In this document: one piece after another, positions 26,365-32,724 of the stretch
How positions within the stretch are numbered: position 1 is the stretch's first letter
Layout: each line of letters opens with the position of its first letter
DNA from: Beijerinckiaceae bacterium
GTDB lineage: Bacteria; Pseudomonadota; Alphaproteobacteria; Rhizobiales; Beijerinckiaceae
Reading direction: 5' to 3'
Assembly: GCA_026461505.1 (NCBI GenBank)
Contig: JAPJMW010000133.1
Coordinates: 1-32,724, forward strand
Length of the DNA stretch: 32,724 nucleotides
Made by a program: the position numbers and the translations under genes
The notes under the pieces: generated by a model
What the model saw: the letters and a program-made list of their open reading frames with translations, nothing else
The model's database searches: none
What the model was told of the DNA's origin: nothing

Positions 26365-27951
26365 TTATGCGGCGGTTTCGCGGATTTGATAGTCTTTCAC
26401 ATCGGTGACTTCAATGGCAGGCCAACGCTCATGCTCATAATTGAGCGTGAAGGCGGAGGGGGCCAGAAAGACGGGTGCGCCGTCCAAATCATGCGCGATG
26501 GCTGACATATGGGAATCGATGAATTTTTGAAGCTCAACCTTATCCTTGGACGCGATCCACCGGCAAATCGTGAAGCGGGATGGTTCAAATTCAACCGTCA
26601 CTCCATATTCTGCCTGTAACCGTTCCAACAATACATCAAGCTGCAAAGCGCCAACCACGCCGACAATCGCGCCCGAGCCGTCGGCAGGAATAAACAATTG
26701 AACGACGCCTTCTTCGCCCAATTGCTCAAGCGCCTCGCGCAGCTTTTTGGCCTTCATGGCGTCTTTTAAGCGAACGCGGCGCAAAATTTCCGGCGCGAAG
26801 CTTGGCACACCCCGAAACACCAATTCTTCGCCTTCGGTGAGCGTATCGCCAATGCGCAGCGTTCCATGATTGGGAATACCAACGACATCTCCGGCAAAAG
26901 CCTCCTCGGCCAAAGCGCGGTTTCGGGCGAAAAAGAACTGCGGCGCATTGATCGGCAAGGCCTTGCCTGTTCGCACCAGTTTGGCCTTCATGCCACGCTC
27001 AAGTTTACCCGAACAAACGCGGATAAAGGCGATACGGTCGCGGTGGTTCGGATCCATATTCGCCTGAATTTTGAAGACAAAGCCCGTCATTTTTGCTTCT
27101 TCGGCGTTGACCGTTCTTGTATCGGCCTCTTGCGCGCGCGGCGGCGGGGCGATTTCAGCCATGGCATCAATCAGATCCCGCACACCAAAATTCCGCAGCG
27201 CCGAGCCAAAAAACACGGGCGTTAAATGACCTTCGCGAAAGGCCTCAAGCTCAAACGGCCGACAGGCTTCCCGCGCCAAGGATATTTGATCGAGATATGC
27301 CGGCCATTCATGCTCCGGCAATAAGGCTTCGACACGCGAATCCTCCGGACCATTAACCGTCATTGTCTCTTCGTCGGTATCAATAAGGCGAACGCGATTG
27401 TGCTTAAAATCATACGTTCCGGCAAAGCTTTTGCCCTGCCCGATCGGCCAATTAACGGGCGCCGTATCCAGAGCGAGCGTCTTTTCAATCTCATCCAACA
27501 GATCAAACGGATCCCGCGTTTCACGGTCCATCTTGTTGATGAAGGTCACAATAGGGATGTCACGCAAACGGCAGACTTCGAACAGTTTTCGCGTACGTGC
27601 TTCAATGCCTTTGGCCCCATCGATCACCATGACGGCTGAATCAACCGCTGTCAGGGTGCGATAGGTATCCTCGGAGAAGTCTTCATGTCCCGGCGTATCA
27701 AGTAAGTTAAATACGCAATCGGCATATTCAAAGGTCATCACGGATGTGACAACCGAAATGCCGCGCTCACGCTCGATCCCCATCCAATCGGAACGCGTTT
27801 GGGTGCCGCTTTTCTTGGCTTTGACTTCGCCTGCAAGCTGAATAGCGCCGCCCATTAACAGGAGCTTCTCTGTCAGCGTGGTTTTACCGGCATCAGGATG
27901 CGAGATAATGGCAAAGGTTCGGCGGCGGGAAGCGGGAGAGGGCAAGGTCAT
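26365..27951 (-). CDS. prfC: peptide chain release factor 3
   Basis: A GTPase that removes RF1/RF2 from the ribosome after termination. The 528 residues fit. G domain motifs are HPDAGKTT (18-25), DTPGHEDF (85-92) and NKMD (139-142); RERGISV is the switch I region. Later domains contain TGFVFKIQANMDPNHRDRIAF and GVVGALQLDVLLERLQAEYG, both typical for RF3. RF3 rather than EF-G or LepA follows from the length and from these C-terminal motifs. The gap upstream (27952-28080) shows only a small inverted repeat (ACGTC/GACGT at 27996-28010) and no gene. Confidence 0.96.
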   Translation of the reverse strand: MTLPSPASRRRTFAIISHPDAGKTTLTEKLLLMGGAIQLAGEVKAKKSGTQTRSDWMGIERERGISVVTSVMTFEYADCVFNLLDTPGHEDFSEDTYRTLTAVDSAVMVIDGAKGIEARTRKLFEVCRLRDIPIVTFINKMDRETRDPFDLLDEIEKTLALDTAPVNWPIGQGKSFAGTYDFKHNRVRLIDTDEETMTVNGPEDSRVEALLPEHEWPAYLDQISLAREACRPFELEAFREGHLTPVFFGSALRNFGVRDLIDAMAEIAPPPRAQEADTRTVNAEEAKMTGFVFKIQANMDPNHRDRIAFIRVCSGKLERGMKAKLVRTGKALPINAPQFFFARNRALAEEAFAGDVVGIPNHGTLRIGDTLTEGEELVFRGVPSFAPEILRRVRLKDAMKAKKLREALEQLGEEGVVQLFIPADGSGAIVGVVGALQLDVLLERLQAEYGVTVEFEPSRFTICRWIASKDKVELQKFIDSHMSAIAHDLDGAPVFLAPSAFTLNYEHERWPAIEVTDVKDYQIRETAA

Positions 27952-28080
27952 TCAACTTTCAAAGGGCGGAAGATTGCTTTTTAGTCCATAAAACAACGTC
28001 TGTGGGACGTAGTTGGGATCGGTTCACGGATCAAGGGGACAATGGTTTTATCCCATCCGGGCTCAGGCTCATCATCTTAG

Positions 28081-28346
28081 CTTGAAACGGCCAATTTACA
28101 AAATTTGACGTTAATTTGTAATCTATGTGTTGAAGGCTATTATAATCAAATTTTATATTAATATAACTAAATAGTATTTTTATACTAAAGATTAAAAAAA
28201 TGCGAATATCAATTAAGTATATTGGTTTATTTCAATATAGATATTGATTTTACGAATATGCCGAAAAACATTTCTGATTTTTATTCTTGTCGGTGTGATA
28301 ATTATCGATCCGTGGTTATACTTATAGTTCGAGTATTGTTTAAGAA
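28081..28346. other. AT-rich island with nested dyads before a winged-helix gene
   Basis: The composition shifts sharply to A and T. In it, TATATTG (28218-28224) and CAATATA (28233-28239) form a perfect inverted repeat with an 8-base centre; ATCAAT (28208-28213) and ATTGAT (28243-28248) make an outer pair; and the direct repeat CGAATAT (28203-28209 and 28253-28259) flanks both. The block lies about 90 bases before the small regulator gene and looks like an operator. No gene is seen in the gap. Confidence 0.5.
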
Positions 28347-28688
28347 ATGTCCGAAAAAATCGATGCCGTCCCAATTTCGGAAATAGCGAACCGACGCAAG
28401 AGACTAATTGAAATCGAACACTCGATATTCAAATCACGCACTCATACAAGTATCGAAATTCTTATTTTTCTTGCTAAAAATGATTTCAAAGCCAAATTGT
28501 CCGCGATTTACGATTACACTCAAGCGACCGATGCTTCCGTTCGGCAGCATCTGAGGGCGCTCGAAAAATTAAAATTAATCGCTCAAGTTAAAGATACAGT
28601 CGATGGGCGGGCCAAATCGATTCAAATGACCGAATTTGGCAAGAAGCAAATGGCGACCTATGCCAACGCGATTGCCGATATCATTTAA
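28347..28688 (+). CDS. small winged helix-turn-helix protein, hypothetical regulator
   Basis: I do not recognise an orthologue. The 113 residues contain a likely winged helix: EILIFLAKNDFKAKLSAIYDYTQ, then a recognition helix at TDASVRQHLRALEKLKLI (61-78) and a wing with VKDTVDGRAKSIQMTEFGKKQM (81-102), a pattern seen in MarR and related small regulators. There is no effector domain. The codons are richer in A and T than those of its neighbours and the upstream DNA is AT-rich, suggesting recent acquisition. The start has only AAGAA before it. It is convergent with dcd, with 25 bases between them. Confidence 0.7.
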   Translation: MSEKIDAVPISEIANRRKRLIEIEHSIFKSRTHTSIEILIFLAKNDFKAKLSAIYDYTQATDASVRQHLRALEKLKLIAQVKDTVDGRAKSIQMTEFGKKQMATYANAIADII

Positions 28689-28694
28689 AACTAT

Positions 28695-28722
28695 TAAAAA
28701 AATAAACCCGCGCTTAAGGCGC
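28695..28722 (-). terminator. weak intrinsic terminator at the end of dcd
   Basis: On the minus strand GCGC and GCGC pair over four positions around CTTAA, overlapping the dcd stop, and are followed by a T-rich run (TTTATTTTTTT). The short stem makes it weak, but it is the only terminator-like structure closing the fabA-fabB-fabI-dcd run. Confidence 0.35.
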
Positions 28723-29823
28723 CTTGAAGTGCTTTGAGAGTTTTAGGCCTTGGGCCTGATAGTTCGAGCCTAGATCCTTGCCATAGAGCATATCGGGCAG
28801 CGCGGCCATCCGCTCGTAAACGAGGCGGCCAACGGTTTGCCCGTCTTCCAAAATAAACGGCACATCTCTGGAGCGCACTTCCAAGACAGCCCTGCTGCCT
28901 GCGCCGCCGCTGCCCGCATGCCCAAAGCCGGGATCAAAAAAGCCTGCATAATGAACGCGGAATTCGCCGACAAGCGGATCAAAAGGCGTCATTTCCGCCG
29001 CATGATCGGGCGGTACATGAACCGCTTCTTTGGACGCTAGAATATAAAACTGGCCGGGATCCAAAATAATATCGTTATCTTTTCGTGCGTAGAGCGGATC
29101 CCAGTAATCATCAACCTCATAACCGCCGACCCGATCCACATCGACAAGGGCCGTGTGGCGCTTGGCGCGATAGCCCACGAGATGGTCTTTGCCAAAACCT
29201 GAAAGATCAACCGACACGGCGATACCGTTTTGGATGGATGGTTCAGACGATGTCACAAGCCGGTCACGCGCGTGAAGCGCTTTGAGTTGTGTATCATCCA
29301 ACCGAACAAGACCACGGCGAAATCTGACCTGCGACAGGCGCGAACCAGTACGAACGAGCACGGGGAACGTGCGTGGTGAAATTTCAAGATAAAGCGGGCC
29401 ATGATAGCCTGCCTCGATCTGATCGAATTCTTGTGCGTGATCGGCAATCACACGGGTGAACACATCGAGCCGACCTGTCGAGCTTTTAGGATTGGCTGAA
29501 GCCAAAATATCCGCAGGAAGGGCTAAGCCTTCGAGCAATTCGGCAATATAAACCGCGCCCGTTTCAAGCACCGCGCCATTGGTTAGATCAATCTCGTGCA
29601 ACGCAATGCGCTCCAGCCGATCTTTGACCGCACGATCGGGGCCGGGAAGAAAGCTGGCACGAACGCGCCAGACGCGGCGGCCCAAACGCAAATCAAGGCT
29701 TGCAGGCTGCACTTGCCCATCGGCAAAAGGCCGATCCGCCTGAATGACGCCCGCCGAATGCAAAGCGCGAATATCTTGAGCTGCGAGAATACCGTCTTTG
29801 TTGCTTGGGGCCGGGTTCGTCAC
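28714..29823 (-). CDS. dcd: 2'-deoxycytidine 5'-triphosphate deaminase (double-domain Dcd)
   Basis: Deaminates dCTP to dUTP for thymidylate synthesis. The 369 residues are nearly twice the E. coli enzyme and hold two Dcd/dUTPase-like halves. The first has QPASLDLRLG (39-48) and NPKSSTGRLDVFTRV (111-125) with the nucleotide-binding Ser-Ser-Thr-Gly-Arg. The second has ILDPGQFYILASKE and GEFRVHYAGFFDPGFGH. This long form is common in alphaproteobacteria. I start at GTG 29823 (VTNPAPSNKDG) with GGAG about 10 bases upstream, 7 bases after the fabI stop; the frame continues to 29940 but inside fabI. The tight spacing implies co-transcription with fabI. Confidence 0.9.
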   Translation of the reverse strand: MTNPAPSNKDGILAAQDIRALHSAGVIQADRPFADGQVQPASLDLRLGRRVWRVRASFLPGPDRAVKDRLERIALHEIDLTNGAVLETGAVYIAELLEGLALPADILASANPKSSTGRLDVFTRVIADHAQEFDQIEAGYHGPLYLEISPRTFPVLVRTGSRLSQVRFRRGLVRLDDTQLKALHARDRLVTSSEPSIQNGIAVSVDLSGFGKDHLVGYRAKRHTALVDVDRVGGYEVDDYWDPLYARKDNDIILDPGQFYILASKEAVHVPPDHAAEMTPFDPLVGEFRVHYAGFFDPGFGHAGSGGAGSRAVLEVRSRDVPFILEDGQTVGRLVYERMAALPDMLYGKDLGSNYQAQGLKLSKHFKAP

Positions 29824-29830
29824 GTTCTGA

Positions 29831-30679
29831 TTACTCCGCTGCCTTGCCCACAAGACGCGCTTCGGCGGCTGTCTCAGCGTCATCAACCGTTTTAAGCGCC
29901 GCAGGTTGAGGCATAGAAATGATGTTGTAACCGGAGTCAACGAAATGCACTTCGCCCGTCACGCCAGCTGATAAATCGGATAAGAGATAAAGACCGGATC
30001 CACCAATCTCTTCAATCGACACGGTGCGGCGCAAGGGCGCGTGACGCTTTTGATAATTGAACATCAAACGCGCGTCCGCGATGCCTGCACCAGCCAAGGT
30101 CCGAACAGGTCCGGCGGAAATCGCATTGACGCGAATATTATCGGGGCCGAAATCGGAGGCGAGATAGCGCACTGACGCTTCAAGCGCTGCCTTTGCTACA
30201 CCCATCACATTATAATTCGGCATCACGCGGGTTGCGCCACCATAGGTAAGCGTGACGATCGAGCCACCATTGGGCATCATGGCTGCGGCGCGTTTAGCCA
30301 CTTCAACGAATGAGAAGCATGAAATCAACATTGTCCGCGAGAAGTTTTCACGCGTTGTATCGGCGAAGCGGCCCTTGAGTTCAGCCTTATCGGAGAAAGC
30401 AATGGCGTGAACGAGAAAATCAATCGAACCCCATTTCTTTGCAACCGCGTCAAACGTCGCGTCGACCGATGCGAGATCTTCAACATCGCAAGGAATAAGG
30501 AAGGTGGAGCCAGCCTCTGTTGCAAGCGGCTCGACGCGCTTTTTAAGCGATTCACCTTGATAGGTGAAAGCGAGTTCGGCGCCTTGCGCCGCAAGGGCCT
30601 TTGCAATTCCCCAGGCGATGGAATGGTCATTGGCAACACCCATAATGAGTCCGCGTTTTCCCTGCATCAATCCGGTCAT
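29831..30679 (-). CDS. fabI: enoyl-[acyl-carrier-protein] reductase (NADH)
   Basis: Reduces trans-2-enoyl-ACP, the last step of each fatty acid elongation round. The 282 residues contain the divergent SDR cofactor motif GVANDHSIAWGIA (14-26), Tyr146 (LTYGG) and the catalytic Tyr156-X6-Lys163 (YNVMGVAK), at the same positions as in E. coli FabI. A C-terminal tail rich in Ala and Glu extends past the core. It lies 37 bases after fabB and is the expected target of triclosan-type inhibitors. Confidence 0.97.
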   Translation of the reverse strand: MTGLMQGKRGLIMGVANDHSIAWGIAKALAAQGAELAFTYQGESLKKRVEPLATEAGSTFLIPCDVEDLASVDATFDAVAKKWGSIDFLVHAIAFSDKAELKGRFADTTRENFSRTMLISCFSFVEVAKRAAAMMPNGGSIVTLTYGGATRVMPNYNVMGVAKAALEASVRYLASDFGPDNIRVNAISAGPVRTLAGAGIADARLMFNYQKRHAPLRRTVSIEEIGGSGLYLLSDLSAGVTGEVHFVDSGYNIISMPQPAALKTVDDAETAAEARLVGKAAE

Positions 30680-30716
30680 AGAGGCGTCCTGTCTCTCGTG
30701 TTGGTAGCGCGTTGTC

Positions 30717-31937
30717 TCAAGCGTCGAGACGTTTCATGACGATGGTTGCGTTGGTGCCGCCAAAGCCGAACGAATTCGAAAGCACAGCGCCAATTTGGGC
30801 ATTGTCGATACGCTTGCGGATAATGGGCATATCGGCAAAGTCCGGATCGATTTCTTGAATATTGGCGCTTTCGCAGATGAAGTTGTTATTCATCATCAAG
30901 AGCGAATAAATCGCTTCTTGAACACCTGTTGCGCCAAGCGAGTGACCCGTCAAAGATTTGGTTGCTGAAATCGGCGGGCAATCGGCACCAAACACCGCAC
31001 GGATCGCTTCAATTTCCTTTGCATCACCAACGGGCGTCGATGTTGCATGCGGGTTGATATAATCGATCTTGGTCTTCACCGTCGCCAAGGCCTGACGCAT
31101 GCAGCGAATTGCGCCTTCACCCGATGGGGCGACCATGTCATAGCCATCCGAGGTTGCGCCATAGCCGACGATTTCAGCATAGATTTTTGCGCCGCGCGCT
31201 TTGGCGTGTTCGAGCTCTTCAAGCACCAAAACGCCTGCACCACCCGCAATCACGAAACCGTCACGGTCTTTGTCATAGGCGCGTGAGGCTTTGGCTGGCG
31301 TGTCATTGTATTTGGAAGACATGGCACCCATCGCATCAAACAATTGCGACATGGTCCAATCAAGCTCTTCGCAGCCGCCGGCAAACATCACATCCTGCTT
31401 GCCCCATTGGATCATTTCATAGGCATTGCCGATGCAATGGTTCGACGTCGCGCAAGCCGATGAAATCGAATAATTCACGCCCTTGATCTTAAACCATGTC
31501 GCAAGCGTTGCCGACGCCGTTGATGACATCGACTTAGGCACAGCAAAGGGTCCAATGCGCTTTGGGCTAATATTTTTACGCGTAATATCGGCAGCCTCGA
31601 CGAGAATGCGTGTCGAAGGGCCGCCCGAGCCCATGATGATGCCCGTGCGCTCATTGGAAATATCACTTTCCTCAAGACCGGAATCGAGGATGGCCTGATC
31701 CATCGCAACATGGTTCCAGCCCGTACCCGTGGCGTGGAAGCGCATCGCGCGGCGATCGACGATCTCCGCCGGATCAAGTTTAGGCTGACCATGGACTTGG
31801 CAGCGGAAGCCTAATTCCGTGTAGCTCTCGGCGTGAATAACACCAGACCGCGCTTCATAAAGCGACGACAACACTTCTTGGGTGTTATTACCGATCGACG
31901 AAACAATGCCCATGCCGGTTACAACGACGCGTCTCAT
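30717..31937 (-). CDS. fabB: beta-ketoacyl-ACP synthase I
   Basis: Condenses malonyl-ACP with acyl-ACP, and is needed to elongate the cis-3-decenoyl intermediate toward unsaturated fatty acids. In 406 residues the active-site Cys162 ([10 protein letters not shown]), His297 ([11 protein letters not shown]), Lys327 and His332 ([10 protein letters not shown]) are all present. Pairing with fabA supports FabB rather than FabF. AAGGAG lies about 8 bases before the start. It follows fabA by 81 bases. Confidence 0.96.
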   Translation of the reverse strand: MRRVVVTGMGIVSSIGNNTQEVLSSLYEARSGVIHAESYTELGFRCQVHGQPKLDPAEIVDRRAMRFHATGTGWNHVAMDQAILDSGLEESDISNERTGIIMGSGGPSTRILVEAADITRKNISPKRIGPFAVPKSMSSTASATLATWFKIKGVNYSISSACATSNHCIGNAYEMIQWGKQDVMFAGGCEELDWTMSQLFDAMGAMSSKYNDTPAKASRAYDKDRDGFVIAGGAGVLVLEELEHAKARGAKIYAEIVGYGATSDGYDMVAPSGEGAIRCMRQALATVKTKIDYINPHATSTPVGDAKEIEAIRAVFGADCPPISATKSLTGHSLGATGVQEAIYSLLMMNNNFICESANIQEIDPDFADMPIIRKRIDNAQIGAVLSNSFGFGGTNATIVMKRLDA

Positions 31938-32018
31938 GGTGGAACTCCTTAGCGCAAAAAGATCGGTACTCTACGCTGACGCCGATCTAGAAATTGGATG
32001 TGATGCGGATATGGCTGT

Positions 32019-32525
32019 TCAGGCGGCCTTGAACAATCCCACGCGCAGGTCGCGCGCTTCATAAATCCGGCGTCCATCGGCTTCAAGATAGCCGTCCGCA
32101 ATGCCGAGAACCAATTTAGAGCGGAAAACCCGCTTCAAATGGACCTCATAGACCACTTTTTTGACGGTTGGCAGCACTTGGTCGATAAATTTCACCTCGC
32201 CGACGCCCAAAGCGCGGCCACGGCCTTCAGCCCCGAGCCAACCCAGATAAAAGCCGCAGAGCTGCCAAAGCGCATCAAGCCCCAAGCAGCCCGGCATTAC
32301 GGGGTCGCCCTGAAAATGGCAGGGGAAGAACCAAAGGTCGGGACGGATCGCAAATTCGGCGCGGATGATGCCCTTGCCATTCTCGCCGCCCGTTTCGGAC
32401 ACTTCGGCGATGCGGTCGAACATCAACATCGGAGGGAGCGGAAGCTGGGCATTGCCGGGGCCAAAAAGCTCGCCGCGACCGCATGCCAGAAGGTCTTCAT
32501 ATTCGTAACTCGAACGCTGTTGCAT
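32019..32525 (-). CDS. fabA: 3-hydroxydecanoyl-ACP dehydratase/isomerase
   Basis: Dehydrates 3-hydroxydecanoyl-ACP and isomerises the product, creating the double bond of unsaturated fatty acids in the anaerobic pathway. The start ATG 32525 ([22 protein letters not shown]) gives 168 residues; a longer frame to 32624 adds non-family sequence. Catalytic His70 ([14 protein letters not shown]) and Asp84 (LGLDALWQL) sit at the same positions as in E. coli FabA. It heads fabA-fabB-fabI-dcd. In many Hyphomicrobiales the iron regulator irr lies divergently upstream, but the 199 bases left here show no start of it. Confidence 0.96.
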   Translation of the reverse strand: MQQRSSYEYEDLLACGRGELFGPGNAQLPLPPMLMFDRIAEVSETGGENGKGIIRAEFAIRPDLWFFPCHFQGDPVMPGCLGLDALWQLCGFYLGWLGAEGRGRALGVGEVKFIDQVLPTVKKVVYEVHLKRVFRSKLVLGIADGYLEADGRRIYEARDLRVGLFKAA

Positions 32526-32556
32526 ATTCCGCCCGCTCTCTATTGCTTCAAACTTG

Positions 32557-32611
32557 CGTGGCCAATGCCACGTTGATCCCCTAAAGCCAAGCCCGAACAC
32601 TACCATAGTGT
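32557..32611. promoter_or_regulatory. two short dyads upstream of fabA
   Basis: ACACTACCATAGTGT (32597-32611) is a perfect 6-bp inverted repeat around CCA, and CGTGGC/GCCACG (32557-32572) is a second around CAAT. They lie 32 to 86 bases before the fabA start, where an operator or promoter is expected. No binding protein is identified and no confident -35/-10 pair was found. The rest of 32612-32724 holds nothing definite. Confidence 0.35.
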
Positions 32612-32724
32612 CGGTTTGCTTCAAAGCTACTCCCCAGCCATTGCGATTTTAATGGGTTGCAGCACTCGGGCATAGCGTTTATTCTTCTAACATTCGGTTT
32701 ACATACAGGAATCCCGATTTTGCC

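Noticed and set aside
1-32724. CRISPR arrays, tRNA/rRNA genes, prophage or toxin-antitoxin pairs
   Set aside because: Reading by eye found no regular spaced repeats, no tRNA-like cloverleaf and no integrase, transposase or capsid motifs. A dedicated scan could still find a small RNA.

Overview
The window is a stretch of chromosome from an alphaproteobacterium, most likely a member of the Hyphomicrobiales (Rhizobiales). Grounds for this are the cell-cycle regulator GcrA, the order phoR-pstS-pstC-pstA-pstB-phoU-phoB, the overlapping argD-argF-hslO run, the fabA-fabB-fabI run, an OlsB-type ornithine lipid acyltransferase under Pho-box control, and a malic enzyme fused to a phosphotransacetylase domain. 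By eye the base composition is moderate in GC and even, except for an AT-rich patch near 28.1-28.4 kb. I cannot name the genus. No tRNA, rRNA, CRISPR array, prophage or complete insertion sequence was seen.

Layout. 1-2 kb: rluB (minus strand, runs off the left edge) diverges from tadA. 2-4.3 kb: maeB (minus). 4.4-12.1 kb, plus strand: mutS, comM, olsB, deoA, ghrA. 12.1-16.7 kb, minus strand: a NlpC/P60 hydrolase with an overlapping MarR-type regulator, a short inverted-repeat element, then argD-argF-hslO read leftward from a clear sigma-70-like promoter. 17.0-17.6 kb: gcrA (plus), separated from phoB by a bidirectional terminator. 17.7-25.2 kb, minus strand: the phosphate block, read as membrane flippase-like gene, phoR, then pstS-pstC-pstA-pstB-phoU-phoB. 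25.3-28 kb: a malate/lactate dehydrogenase-family gene and prfC (minus). 28.1-28.7 kb: an AT-rich island with one small winged-helix gene (plus). 28.7-32.5 kb: fabA-fabB-fabI-dcd (minus).

How the parts fit. The phosphate block would sense phosphate limitation through PhoR/PhoB and PstSCAB-PhoU and import phosphate. Two Pho-box arrays are visible, one before pstS and one before olsB. This predicts that PhoB also turns on phosphorus-free ornithine lipid synthesis from a gene only about 9 kb from phoB. The fab genes supply unsaturated fatty acid synthesis and the last elongation step. argD and argF make citrulline from acetylglutamate semialdehyde and ornithine, the latter also being the OlsB substrate.

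Most of the window is core metabolism, and I do not see a wholly new multi-gene system. The items most worth a second look are the Pho-controlled olsB; a 9-residue in-frame gap in a conserved part of ComM; paired TGTCA/TGACA palindromes before comM; a terminator-like hairpin and arginine-rich reading frame in the argD leader; a GANTC palindrome before gcrA; a PhoR with no visible membrane segment behind a MprF-like flippase gene; and the AT-rich regulator island with nested dyads.
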